Notes: generated by a model from the letters alone, not told the origin. A stretch of DNA of 64,000 nt from Psychrobacter sp. UBA3480 (GCF_002377945.1 NZ_DFQV01000009.1:103096-167095); one strand, 5' to 3'. Shown: positions 36,748 through 45,451, counted from the stretch's first letter. Program-made: numbers and translations.

Positions 36748-37818
36748 ATGCTTACGACCAATCAAACTTTTCAGGGAACGGTTGCTTCGGTAACATCGAG
36801 CTTTTTATTCTCGATGATGTTTTTGTTTGGACTGTTTATGCTGCCCTTAACAGGGACGCAGGTAGCGTCATGGCGTGTGCTCATGATGTTGCTCAGTTTG
36901 GTAGTTTTGGTCAGTTTGACTAAGCAGTGGCAACGTGTTTTTGATTATATAAAGACGCTAAAGACAATCAAGGAGTGGTTAATATTTATACTGCCTGCGC
37001 CAATCCTAGGTGGGCAGATTTGGTTATTCATGTGGGCACCGGTCAATGGGTTTGGTCTCGATGTCACGTTGGGCTATTTTTTATTGCCGCTAGTGATGAT
37101 TGTGCTTGGTCGATTCTTTTACCATGAGTATATGAGCATCTTTCAATGGGCTGCCGCGATATTTGCAGCACTCGGTATCGGCTACGATATTGTTCAGTAT
37201 GGTTCAGTATCTTGGGTGACACTGTTTGTATGCTTGGGTTATCCACCGTATTATCTGCTACGCCGCACCCTTTCTGTACCGCCCATTACAGGGTTGTTGT
37301 TTGATTTGACACTGTTGACACCAGTCGTGCTCATCGTGCTCTATATGACGGGCGGTTTTGATGTTGCGGTGCAAGATATGAAGTTCTGGTATCTATTGCC
37401 GCTGCTTGGTGCTTTTAGTGCGCTTGCGATGTCGCTGACGATGATTGCTAGTAGCAAGCTGCCAGTATCACTGTTTGGGGCATTAAGTTATATAGAGCCG
37501 ATGCTGTTATTTGTGTTGTCTATCACCATTTTGAGTCAAAGCCTTGAAGAAGGTGGTTCGCTCTTTATGTATGGCATGATTACGCTTGCGCTACTGGTCA
37601 TGATGGCTGATAGTATAAAAGGCTATCTCGTTCGTCAGCGTAATGACCGCTTGCATGGCTATAGAGAGCTTCAAATTGGCGGCTTCCCACCGCGTCGTCA
37701 TTTTATCAATCAGCGTATCGACGGCGTGCTAAAAGCCCATCGTTTTCGCAAGATTCGTCGTTACCAAAAGAAGATGGATAAGATACAGCAAAAAATTGAA
37801 CAACTCGATGCAAAATAA
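36748..37818 (+). CDS. rarD: RarD-like EamA-family transporter, first copy
   Basis: 356 residues from ATG 36748 (MLTTNQTFQG); the frame is open from 36685 but that part overlaps the terminator tail. About ten membrane segments of the drug/metabolite transporter superfamily, with RarD-like stretches such as QIWLFMWAPVNG, VTLGYFLLPL and LGYPPYYLLRR. The last ~65 residues form a basic, probably coiled cytoplasmic tail (RKIRRYQKKMDKIQQKIEQL) not found in E. coli RarD (296). Substrate unknown. A tandem paralogue follows at 38059. Confidence 0.88.
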   Translation: MLTTNQTFQGTVASVTSSFLFSMMFLFGLFMLPLTGTQVASWRVLMMLLSLVVLVSLTKQWQRVFDYIKTLKTIKEWLIFILPAPILGGQIWLFMWAPVNGFGLDVTLGYFLLPLVMIVLGRFFYHEYMSIFQWAAAIFAALGIGYDIVQYGSVSWVTLFVCLGYPPYYLLRRTLSVPPITGLLFDLTLLTPVVLIVLYMTGGFDVAVQDMKFWYLLPLLGAFSALAMSLTMIASSKLPVSLFGALSYIEPMLLFVLSITILSQSLEEGGSLFMYGMITLALLVMMADSIKGYLVRQRNDRLHGYRELQIGGFPPRRHFINQRIDGVLKAHRFRKIRRYQKKMDKIQQKIEQLDAK

Positions 37819-37974
37819 GCACTTACCTGCATTAAATTTACTCAATTTAAAAGTTTAGACACTAGATGAACAGTGGCATTGCTTATTCATTCTGACTTTG
37901 ACATAATGCCGACCATGATGTAAGCCTAACACATCAAAAGCGTTCAACTTAGATTGCGCGACGACCTTATATGC

Positions 37975-38015
37975 AAAAGCCTCAGACGTTCTCGTCTGAG
38001 GCTTTTGTTTTTTTT
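37975..38015 (+). terminator. Second copy of the hairpin terminator, upstream of the second rarD copy
   Basis: GCCTCAGACG pairs perfectly with CGTCTGAGGC around TTCT, followed by TTTTGTTTTTTTT. Compared with 36656-36693, the T-G pair has become A-T by changes on both arms. It lies 44 bases before the rarD start and 157 after the previous stop. Confidence 0.9.
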
Positions 38016-38058
38016 AAAAATTGCCATGGATGTGCCCCAATCTTTAAAGGCTGTTGTG

Positions 38059-39129
38059 ATGCTGACTACTAACCAAACCTCGCAGGGTACAATCACCGCT
38101 GTCGCTGCAAATTTTTTATACTCATTACTGTTTTTATTTGGTCTACTGCTGCAACCATTATCAGGTACGCAAGTCGCTTCGTGGCGTGTGCTGACAATGT
38201 TTTTTAGTCTCGTGCTGCTGGTCAGTGTACTAAAGCAATGGCAGCACATTTTTGATTATCTAAAAACACTAAAGAACGCAAAAGAGTGGTTTTTATTTAT
38301 ATTACCCACACCGATTTTGGGCGCGCAAATCTGGATATTTATGTGGGCGCCAGTTAATGGCTTGGGGCTTGAGGTAACGTTGGGTTATTTCCTATATCCG
38401 ATGATTATGATCGTTGTCGGCAGGTTCTTTTACAACGAAGACATGAGCTTACTTCAGTGGGCTGCTATTGTATGTGCAGGTCTCGGTATCGCTTACGATA
38501 TTTTTGAGTATGGTGCTATTTCTTGGGCGACTTTATTTGTTTGCTTGGGTTATCCTCCTTATTATCTACTGCGTCGCAAGTTGGCAGTACCGCCTATTAC
38601 TGGTCTGATTTCAGACCTTGTATTGTTGTTACCAGTGGTATTGGTCGCGCTGTATATGAATGGTGGTTTTGAAGTAGCAATCACCAACCACAAGCTTTGG
38701 TATCTGTTGCCGTTATTAGGCATCATCAGTACCGCTGCAATGTCACTCACAATGGTAGCGAGTCAGAAGCTGCCTGTCTCACTATTTGGGACTTTGTGCT
38801 ACCTTGAGCCAATATTCTTGTTCATCTTCTCAATCGCAATTTTAGATCGTAACTTACATGATGGTGGCTCCATGCTGATGTACAGCATGATTTTCATCGC
38901 ACTGCTGATTATGATTGCTGATAGCGCATTGGGTTATATGGCGCGTAAACGTGAAGACCGTTTACATGGCTACAATGAGCCACAAGTAGGCAGTTTTCCA
39001 CCACGTCGCCGCCTGAAAAACCGCCGTATCAAAGGTGTACTAATCGCGCATCGATTCCGTCAGATCAAGAAGTATCAGCAAAAAATAGATAAAATGACGC
39101 GCAAGATTGAAGCATTACATTTAGATTGA
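38059..39129 (+). CDS. rarD: RarD-like EamA-family transporter, second copy
   Basis: 356 residues from ATG 38059 (MLTTNQTSQG), the same length as the copy at 36748 and clearly alike throughout, including the membrane core, the FMWAPVNG-LGL and FVCLGYPPYYLLRR blocks and the basic coiled tail (HRFRQIKKYQQKIDKM). The bases just before the start (AAGGCTGTTGT-ATGCT) are shared too. Differences are spread along the protein, so the duplication is not recent. Both copies look intact, suggesting they have been kept for different substrates or conditions; this is inference. Confidence 0.88.
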   Translation: MLTTNQTSQGTITAVAANFLYSLLFLFGLLLQPLSGTQVASWRVLTMFFSLVLLVSVLKQWQHIFDYLKTLKNAKEWFLFILPTPILGAQIWIFMWAPVNGLGLEVTLGYFLYPMIMIVVGRFFYNEDMSLLQWAAIVCAGLGIAYDIFEYGAISWATLFVCLGYPPYYLLRRKLAVPPITGLISDLVLLLPVVLVALYMNGGFEVAITNHKLWYLLPLLGIISTAAMSLTMVASQKLPVSLFGTLCYLEPIFLFIFSIAILDRNLHDGGSMLMYSMIFIALLIMIADSALGYMARKREDRLHGYNEPQVGSFPPRRRLKNRRIKGVLIAHRFRQIKKYQQKIDKMTRKIEALHLD

Positions 39130-39323
39130 TGTTGAAGAGTATACCGTCTTAGATAGTATCGATTCGGTAGGCATGGTTTTCCAGCATGTCTGCCAACTCA
39201 CAGTATTAAAGAAGTAGAAATTACGCTATTATCGAGAGCAGTAGGGCCACGATTGAGTGAACGTATGGCGCTATATCTGAGATATTATGGCTGATTTACT
39301 ACAATATATAACTAGGACGGTTT

Positions 39324-39992
39324 ATGTTACATCTTCATCATTTAGCAAACTCGCGCTCGTTTCGTATTATCTGGCTGTTGGAAGAGCTCGACGCCGATTA
39401 TAAACTGACTTGCTATGAGCGCAATAAAGCATACCGTGCTCCTGATAGCCTAAAGCAAGTGCATCCAATTGGTAATGCGCCGATATTAGAAGAAGACGAT
39501 CGTGTGCTGATTGAATCAGGGTTTATCATTGAGTATTTGATTAAGCACTACGATAAAGAAAAGCAGTTCAAACCTGATGATAATAACGAAGCAGCATGGG
39601 AAGCCTATACGTTTTGGCTACACTTTGCAGAGGCTTCATTAATGCCACTGTTGGTCATGCGTTTGGTATTCACAAAAGTGGTGTCTCAGTCGCCGATGCT
39701 AATTAAACCTATCAGCAAAAAAATCCAAGGTCAGATTGAAAAAAATATGATCAGTAGCGGTTTGGAGAAGATGCTAGATATGATGGAGCGTCATCTACAT
39801 GAAAATCATTGGTTTGCAGGTAGTGAATTTAGCGCCGCTGATATTCAAATGCATCTTGCGGTCTTGGGTGCCAATGCTGGTGCAGGTTTAGATCAGAGTA
39901 AATATACCAATCTTTTGAACTGGCTCAAACGCTGCGAAGAGCGAGATGCCTTTAAGCGAGCAGAAAAAAAGGGTGGCCGTCTGAATTTTTAG
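39324..39992 (+). CDS. Glutathione S-transferase family protein
   Basis: 222 residues. N-terminal thioredoxin-like domain (LHHLANSRSFRIIWLLEEL, then GNAPILEEDDRVLIESGFI with the cis-Pro and the E-S glutathione-binding pair) and an all-helical C-terminal domain (FSAADIQMHLA). Cytosolic GST, probable detoxification role. The usual first catalytic Ser/Tyr is likely Ser in ANSRSF. It stands alone between rarD and a strong terminator. Confidence 0.92.
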   Translation: MLHLHHLANSRSFRIIWLLEELDADYKLTCYERNKAYRAPDSLKQVHPIGNAPILEEDDRVLIESGFIIEYLIKHYDKEKQFKPDDNNEAAWEAYTFWLHFAEASLMPLLVMRLVFTKVVSQSPMLIKPISKKIQGQIEKNMISSGLEKMLDMMERHLHENHWFAGSEFSAADIQMHLAVLGANAGAGLDQSKYTNLLNWLKRCEERDAFKRAEKKGGRLNF

Positions 39993-40040
39993 AGGATACT
40001 GGTATAATCCTCTCTCAACGCTTAAGTAGCCATGTAGACT

Positions 40041-40075
40041 AAAGGCTTTGTTTATGAATAAACAAAGCCTTTTTT
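40041..40075 (+). terminator. Rho-independent terminator after the GST gene
   Basis: AAAGGCTTTGTTTA pairs perfectly with TAAACAAAGCCTTT around TGAA, then T run. Among the strongest stems in the window. Confidence 0.93.
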
Positions 40076-40086
40076 AGGATAATGTT

Positions 40087-40398
40087 ATGACAGACTTAAA
40101 CACCTCGAATAAAGACCATCTGAAACAAGATAGCCTAGACAAAGATGACAATCAGTCAGCAAATAAAACATCACTTAATAAGCAAGATACCAGTATGCAA
40201 GAAAATAATAGACAACAGATTAATAGCCAACAAGTTTCTATCAAATCGTGGTCACAGAAAATTCTAGTGGTAATTCTGTGTGCAGCGAGCTTTTATGGTG
40301 GTTGGAAATCTTACGAATCAAATATGGTAAACGAGTGCACCGCCAATGGTGGACAAATGGTTGAAGGTCAAAAAACCATGATATGCCAATTATCATAG
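40087..40398 (+). CDS. Unknown small single-pass membrane protein
   Basis: 103 residues. The first ~57 are very polar and rich in Asn, Gln, Lys, Asp and Ser with no predicted fold; residues about 60-78 form one membrane segment (KILVVILCAASFYGGW); the short remainder has two Cys (ECTANGG, MICQL) that could pair in the periplasm. No family recognised. The ATG follows AGGAT directly after the terminator. Confidence 0.65.
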   Translation: MTDLNTSNKDHLKQDSLDKDDNQSANKTSLNKQDTSMQENNRQQINSQQVSIKSWSQKILVVILCAASFYGGWKSYESNMVNECTANGGQMVEGQKTMICQLS

Positions 40399-40500
40399 CT
40401 AGGGCGTATTCTTCGTTTATCTTATTCTGTCATTGATTTAGGATGAAGAGATGCTCTCGTACTTCTCAGAAAGTACTCCTGATAAATAAAAGGCATCATT

Positions 40501-41649
40501 ATGCTAAAGCTAACCTTTTTGGGTACCTCTGCAGGTGTACCGACCAAACAGCGCAATGTGACTGCACTGGCAATAGAGTGTCTGAATCCGCATACCTCTG
40601 GTGGACAGCAAGGAAGTCATCAACGGAACACTCAGAGTAAGAAATCGCGTCCATGGGTGCTGATTGATTGCGGAGAGGGCACGCAGCAGCAATTGCTACA
40701 TACTAAGCTCTCCTTACATCAATTGGCTGCTATCTGCATCACTCATGTACATGGTGATCATTGCTATGGTCTACCAGGGCTATTAGCTAGTGCTGCCATG
40801 TCAGGACGCCGTGAGCCATTAACTTTGATTGCCCCAAAAGCAATCGCGACACTGCTCGAAGCCATTACCGCCACTACAGAGCTGTATTTACCTTTTGCTC
40901 TTAATTTTGTAGCGATTGAAGAGGTGTTAGCTGAGCAAGGTGATACGAACAAAGTCAATATTAGCTTAAGCGACCAACATCAGCTTGATATTGATATCAC
41001 GCCGCTATCACATCGGGTTGCTTCTCATGCCTTTGGTATTACTCAGACTATTAGCCGCCGCCTCCTTAATACAGATAAGCTTGTGGCTGATGGTATTCCA
41101 GCCAGTGCACTATGGGGCAAGTTACAGCAAGGCGAAGATGTCACGACTGAGGGTAATAGACAATTGCGCTCAGTAGATTATGTTGACAATGAGATACAGC
41201 GGACGCGAGTGGTAGTGGCAGGAGACAATGATGCGCCAAATTTGTTAAGCAAAGCCGTTATCAATGCGGATTTATTGGTGCATGAAGCGACTTATACCCA
41301 TGAAGTACTGACTAAGATTCAAGCCAAAAACCCAAACTATGATCCGATGCATAGCAGTGCGCAATTGCTCGGCGAATTTGCCCAAGCGGCTGGACTTAAA
41401 AATATAATTTTGACGCACTTTAGCGCCCGTTATCAGGGTTTTGATAATCCTAATAGCAAGACACCAAACATGGCACATATTCGTTTAGATGCTGAGAACA
41501 TTTATAAAGGCAATCTCTGGCTGGCGGCAGATTTTGACCAATATATGGTTGATGGTGCAATTGAATTAGTAAGCAATCAAGAGGGCAGTCAAAAGGACAG
41601 TCAAGAGGATAGTCGCGTGCAGTATATAGGCTCTGCACGCAGTGATTAG
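40501..41649 (+). CDS. rnz: Ribonuclease Z
   Basis: 382 residues. Metallo-beta-lactamase fold with the zinc motif H82-x-H84-x-D86-H87 (THVHGDH), LTFLGTSAGVPT at the start, VHEATY and LTHFSARY for the further ligands. It trims tRNA 3' ends. Longer than E. coli RNase Z (305): an insert of about 20 residues after IECLNP and a repetitive QEGSQKDSQED tail. ATG 40501. Confidence 0.95.
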   Translation: MLKLTFLGTSAGVPTKQRNVTALAIECLNPHTSGGQQGSHQRNTQSKKSRPWVLIDCGEGTQQQLLHTKLSLHQLAAICITHVHGDHCYGLPGLLASAAMSGRREPLTLIAPKAIATLLEAITATTELYLPFALNFVAIEEVLAEQGDTNKVNISLSDQHQLDIDITPLSHRVASHAFGITQTISRRLLNTDKLVADGIPASALWGKLQQGEDVTTEGNRQLRSVDYVDNEIQRTRVVVAGDNDAPNLLSKAVINADLLVHEATYTHEVLTKIQAKNPNYDPMHSSAQLLGEFAQAAGLKNIILTHFSARYQGFDNPNSKTPNMAHIRLDAENIYKGNLWLAADFDQYMVDGAIELVSNQEGSQKDSQEDSRVQYIGSARSD

Positions 41650-41689
41650 ATATGGCTAAGCTTAGATATAATTGAGCGTTAAATATGAC

Positions 41690-42661
41690 CTAGCGCTTAC
41701 TGTCTTCGATAGCCAATTGTGTTTCACCACTCCAAAAGCGGCTGAACTGGTAAGCAACTCGTCCTGAGCGTCCACCACGTTCTGAGGCCCAACGTAGCGC
41801 ATCCTTTCTGATCTTATCAGGCATAGACTGACTTGCTAAAATGTCCTTAGCATCATTATCTATATCAGCTGAGATTTTTTGCTGCTCTAAATTCAGATAA
41901 TGCTGAACGATTTGCAGATAAGTCTGCTGATCCATAGGATGGAAAGTAAGGGACAAACCGAACCGATCTGATAATGACACGGTTTCATCAATGGCCTCAT
42001 AGGGATTGACTTCATCCGTCTGCCCATTATAGATATCGACATTGTCTTTCATCATCTGCGGTAGCAGGCGACGACGATTACTAGTGGCGTAGACCAGTAG
42101 TTTGTCTTGCTCAGAGTCTAGCGAGCCATCGAGCACGCTCTTTAGCGCACGATAGCTTTCGTCTTGACCATTAAAAGCGAGGTCATCACAGTATACGATA
42201 TAGCGGCAATTGCAATCTGCTGGCAGGGCATTAATAGCAGCACGAATCTTATCCAATACTTGCAGATCATCGCGCGCAACCTCAATAATACGCAAGCCTT
42301 CACTATGATGGGCTTGTAGCAAAGCGCGAATCAATGATGACTTACCGGCACCGCGTGTGCCTGACATCAATATATGGTTGGCAGGGTAACCTTTAATAAA
42401 CTGGCGGGTATTTTGTACCAGTTTCGATTTTTGCGTATCGATACCATGCAAGTCATCTAAGCTCAAAAACAGGTTGACCGACAAAGGCTGCAGGTGACCA
42501 GTGCGTCCACCAACCCAGCGATAAGCAAGCTGGCTTGGATCGATTTCAATAGTTGGTGTGACTCGCTCTTGTAAGTACTGACTGAGCAAATCTAGCAATG
42601 GTGCGGGTAGGGTGTAAGTAGGTTGCTCAGATGGCGTGGTCGGGATAGTTGGTTGTGACAT
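41690..42661 (-). CDS. DUF815-family AAA ATPase
   Basis: 323 residues from the Met at 42661; the frame continues to 42703 but the extension lacks support. P-loop GTRGAGKSS, Walker B-like YIVYCDDLAF, an ATSNRR sensor-like segment, and the family end block ALRWASERGGRSGRVAYQF. DUF815 proteins are predicted P-loop ATPases, widespread and uncharacterised in mechanism. It converges on rnz with about 40 bases between stops and is divergent from the kinase gene at 42839. Confidence 0.9.
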   Translation of the reverse strand: MSQPTIPTTPSEQPTYTLPAPLLDLLSQYLQERVTPTIEIDPSQLAYRWVGGRTGHLQPLSVNLFLSLDDLHGIDTQKSKLVQNTRQFIKGYPANHILMSGTRGAGKSSLIRALLQAHHSEGLRIIEVARDDLQVLDKIRAAINALPADCNCRYIVYCDDLAFNGQDESYRALKSVLDGSLDSEQDKLLVYATSNRRRLLPQMMKDNVDIYNGQTDEVNPYEAIDETVSLSDRFGLSLTFHPMDQQTYLQIVQHYLNLEQQKISADIDNDAKDILASQSMPDKIRKDALRWASERGGRSGRVAYQFSRFWSGETQLAIEDSKR

Positions 42662-42730
42662 AGTGGCTCTAGCAGTTAAGGTTGTCTTTAATACCATACC
42701 CAAAAATACAATTAACGCTGCTGAAATTTT

Positions 42731-42774
42731 AGTGCCTACAATCTTAGTACCTATTAATCGTAGTACTTGTAATC
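42731..42774. repeat. Three degenerate 15-16 bp tandem repeats
   Basis: AGTGCCTACAATC, AGTACCTATTAATC and AGTACTTGTAATC follow each other with 2-base spacers, in the divergent gap between the DUF815 gene and the kinase gene. Could be slippage or a set of operator sites. Confidence 0.5.
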
Positions 42775-42838
42775 ATTATTCGCGCTATTATTATCTTTGG
42801 AAATGATACGAATGGGAAGGCAATAATCTCACTATATT

Positions 42839-43879
42839 ATGAGAAACAATACCATGGAAAATAGTGCCAGTAATCCGTCTATTACGCAAGCTTTGCAAGC
42901 GCAGGCGATGCAGCTATTACCTATTATCAACCAAGAACTGGACGCACAATATTTTAGGGAAATAGTGAATCAACGTATTGCTCAGCAAAGCACAGAACAA
43001 ACGCAAGATGTCAAAACGCAACATATCGAAAATACTTACTTTCAAGGTTTAACACGTGCCCAGCATCCGCAATTTGGCAGTGTGATGATTAAATGGCAGT
43101 TGAGTGATGGCACTTATCCTATCGCTTCTGATTTAACTCATGAAGCGGATATTTTAGCTGCTGTAAATGCTTCATTAAAAATCACAGATAATACTATCGC
43201 ACCGCCACTACTGGCGCATCATTGTCTAAACGTCCAAATACTAGAGCAGTTGCAACACCTAGTTATAGTAGTCACACCTTATTACTCTAATGGTAGCTTG
43301 GTGAGTCAGCTGACCGCTTCAAAACACCTGTCACTAATAGCATCACAAAAGCATCATTTCATCACTCAGGCTGCATGCTTGATAGCTAATTTGCATCAGG
43401 CTGGTTGGCTACATAATGATATCAAGCCCAGCAATATTTTGATTAAAGGTTCTGACGATAAATGGCTTGCAGATACTATGAGTAATGGTCTGCCTCCTAG
43501 ATTATTACTCACTGATTTTGCTTTAGCACAACGTATGACGGGGGCTAATAGCCAACCAAATCCTGCTGGTACACCAGCGTATCTCGCACCTGAGCGCTGG
43601 CAAGGTCAGAGTGCAACGGTACAAAGTGATATCTACGCGTTTGGCGTAATGATGGTTGAGATACTAACAGGAAAACGCCCGTTTAAAGTAAGCGCCAATA
43701 GCAATGAGAAATCGAAAGCGTGGGCGATTCAGCATTGCCAACAACCCATTCCAACGTTACCAGCAGAATATAGTCACTATCAATATATGGTCGAAAAAGC
43801 ATTGGCGAAGCGTGTAGAGAGACGGTATCAGGAGATGGATAAGATATTGATAGATTTAAAGTTATTAGACAATCACTAA
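42839..43879 (+). CDS. Serine/threonine protein kinase, non-RD type
   Basis: 346 residues, no membrane segment. A helical stretch (1-60) leads to a Hanks-type kinase domain: Lys85 (VMIKW) and Glu102 (HEADIL) in the small lobe, catalytic loop H192-N-D194-I-K196-PSN199, DFA (226-228) where DFG is usual, and APE (250-252), with DIYAFGVMMVEILTGKRPF after it. The Arg before the catalytic Asp is Asn, so activation-loop phosphorylation is probably not the switch. The Gly-rich loop is poor. Start could be the Met six codons in. A fragment of a second, similar kinase lies at 45037-45134. Substrates unknown. Confidence 0.9.
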   Translation: MRNNTMENSASNPSITQALQAQAMQLLPIINQELDAQYFREIVNQRIAQQSTEQTQDVKTQHIENTYFQGLTRAQHPQFGSVMIKWQLSDGTYPIASDLTHEADILAAVNASLKITDNTIAPPLLAHHCLNVQILEQLQHLVIVVTPYYSNGSLVSQLTASKHLSLIASQKHHFITQAACLIANLHQAGWLHNDIKPSNILIKGSDDKWLADTMSNGLPPRLLLTDFALAQRMTGANSQPNPAGTPAYLAPERWQGQSATVQSDIYAFGVMMVEILTGKRPFKVSANSNEKSKAWAIQHCQQPIPTLPAEYSHYQYMVEKALAKRVERRYQEMDKILIDLKLLDNH

Positions 43880-44050
43880 GTTTATGATTTTATTTTCAAA
43901 AAGTGATTGTTTGTAGTATTCACATATTACCCAGTCGTTGTTTTTTATGTTTGAATGGATATTCAGGCTCATTTTAAGCGAAGTCGCTATAAACTAATTT
44001 GGGTTCCCGTATTTCATTACAGTGTTTTATTACAATACAGTGAGAATATC

Positions 44051-44608
44051 ATGGCTAAAGTACTTATCATAACTGGTGATTTTGTTGAAGACTATGAAAA
44101 CATGGTTCCGTTCCAAGCGCTACTAGCGATGGGGCATGACGTTAATGCGGTCTGCCCAGATAGAGTGGCAGGTGATAGCATTGCTACCTCAATACACGAC
44201 TTCGAAGGTGATCAAACTTATACCGAAAAACGCGGTCATAACTTTGTTCTTAATGCGTCTTTTGCTGATATCAATGTAGAAGATTACGATGCCTTGTATT
44301 TACCAGGTGGACGTGCGCCAGAATACTTGCGCTTGAATGCTAAGGTCATTGCAATGATTCAGCATTTCGCAAATACTGATAAACCGATTGCCTCAGTTTG
44401 CCATGGGCCACAAATGCTGACGGCTGCTGGCGTATTGAAAGGTAAAAAAGTATCTGCTTATCCTGCGTGTCAGCCAGAAATAGAAATGGCTGGCGCTGAG
44501 TATGTCGAGTTACCTATGGATGGCGCTATTACAGATGGCAAGCTAGTAACGGCTCCTGCATGGCCTGCACATCCAGCTATGCTGAAGCAATTTGTTGCCT
44601 TGCTATAA
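44051..44608 (+). CDS. DJ-1/PfpI family protein
   Basis: 185 residues from ATG 44051; the frame is open from 43955, but the extension lacks family likeness. Class I glutamine amidotransferase-like fold: [14 protein letters not shown] start, [13 protein letters not shown] and nucleophile elbow SVCHGPQML with Cys117-His118. Members act as deglycases, glyoxalases or peptidases; which applies cannot be told. It lies between the kinase and the ribbon-helix-helix gene, all in the same direction. Confidence 0.92.
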   Translation: MAKVLIITGDFVEDYENMVPFQALLAMGHDVNAVCPDRVAGDSIATSIHDFEGDQTYTEKRGHNFVLNASFADINVEDYDALYLPGGRAPEYLRLNAKVIAMIQHFANTDKPIASVCHGPQMLTAAGVLKGKKVSAYPACQPEIEMAGAEYVELPMDGAITDGKLVTAPAWPAHPAMLKQFVALL

Positions 44609-44638
44609 GCTTAAATTAGTATCGAGAGAGGATATTAT

Positions 44639-45037
44639 ATGTGCCAACTTTTTATCAGGGCTGACGACAGCTTGTGGAGCTCTAAAACCAAATCACTTCG
44701 AATTCAGGGAGTTGTCACCTCAATTCGTTTAGAAGTGTTTTTTTGGGATATATTAGAAGAGTTGTCATTTCGGGATCAAATGACGGTTAATCAACTGATC
44801 ACTAAGCTATACCTTGAATCTCTCGATGCTGATCATGATATTGGCAACTTTACCTCTTTTTTAAGAGTTTGTTGTTCTCGTTATTTGTCTTTAATAGCCG
44901 ATGGCGATCTTTCTCGCGAAACAAGATTACCTTTAGAAAAAGTCGATGCAAAAAATATCATTCAACGTGAAACCCTCCGTAAAAATCAACGTAGTGCATT
45001 ATTCAATAATAGTGAGGGAAACCTTTCTATTAATTAG
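44639..45037 (+). CDS. Ribbon-helix-helix domain protein (RHH_4-like)
   Basis: 132 residues. The segment MCQLFIRADDSLWSSKTKSL, then VTSIRLEVFFWDILEEL and MTVNQLITKLYLE, and FTSFLRVCCSRYL are the hallmarks of the RHH_4 family of small proteins with an Arc/MetJ-like fold; VTSIRLE would be the DNA-contacting strand. The last ~45 residues are polar and unlike the family, and the stop directly abuts the kinase fragment at 45037, so the natural end may have been altered. It follows the DJ-1 gene by 30 bases. DNA-binding is inferred. Confidence 0.85.
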   Translation: MCQLFIRADDSLWSSKTKSLRIQGVVTSIRLEVFFWDILEELSFRDQMTVNQLITKLYLESLDADHDIGNFTSFLRVCCSRYLSLIADGDLSRETRLPLEKVDAKNIIQRETLRKNQRSALFNNSEGNLSIN

Positions 45038-45134
45038 TTCTGCCTATAGCAAGTGTATGAAAGCATTGATGCAGCGGGTAGAGAGGCGCTATCAGAGTAT
45101 GGATGAGGTGTTGAAGGACTTAGAAAGGTCATAA
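45037..45134 (+). pseudogene. 3'-end fragment of a second serine/threonine kinase gene
   Basis: The frame reads MKALMQRVERRYQSMDEVL then KDLERS and a stop. This matches the end of the intact kinase at 42839 (KALAKRVERRYQEMDKILID), and the DNA is alike over about 70 bases. No kinase core precedes it: the upstream sequence belongs to the ribbon-helix-helix gene. It is best read as the tail of a lost paralogue. Confidence 0.75.
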
Positions 45135-45192
45135 AAACAGATTAATACATCTGGGGAGTTATTTTATAGTTTTAACACCAAATTCCAGACAC

Positions 45193-45219
45193 AAAAAAAC
45201 CTGCTAAAAAGCAGGTTTT
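45193..45219 (-). terminator. Terminator of tRNA-Leu
   Basis: Minus strand AACCTGC pairs with GCAGGTT around TTTTTA and is followed by seven T. It could also serve plus-strand transcripts. Confidence 0.85.
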
Positions 45220-45250
45220 GATATTTGGTCTAAGATGTACTATCCGAAAA

Positions 45251-45335
45251 TGGTGGGGCTGGAGAGACTCGAACTCTCACACCTTGCGGCGCCAGAACCT
45301 AAATCTGGTGCGTCTACCAATTCCGCCACAGCCCC
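45251..45335 (-). tRNA. tRNA-Leu (TAG)
   Basis: 85-nt tRNA with long variable arm and encoded CCA on the minus strand. Acceptor GGGGCTG pairs with CAGCCCC; anticodon loop gives TAG; variable arm GGCGCCGCAAGGTGT; T-loop TTCGAGT. Confidence 0.96.
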
Positions 45336-45423
45336 ATTTTCGTTACTCTATCATCAAAAGCAATTAAACTCAAATGCTATCTAAATAGTTAACTGATTCG
45401 GTAGTGCGTCTCAGTGGTTGGCT

Positions 45424-45451
45424 ATTATATAGAGTTTTAATTGTTTGGCAA
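45424..45451 (-). promoter_or_regulatory. Sigma-70 promoter of tRNA-Leu
   Basis: Minus strand TTGCCA (45446-45451), 16-base spacer, TATAAT (45424-45429), about 90 bases upstream of the tRNA. Same 16-base spacing as the promoter at 21013. Confidence 0.8.

Noticed and set aside
37954..38058. Upstream extension of the second rarD frame
   Set aside because: It would be translated through the terminator stem; the shared MLTTNQT start in both copies fits better.
44946..45036. Start of the frame that ends in the kinase fragment
   Set aside because: This part overlaps the ribbon-helix-helix gene in another frame; only the stretch from 45037 resembles a kinase, so a standalone 62-residue gene is not supported.
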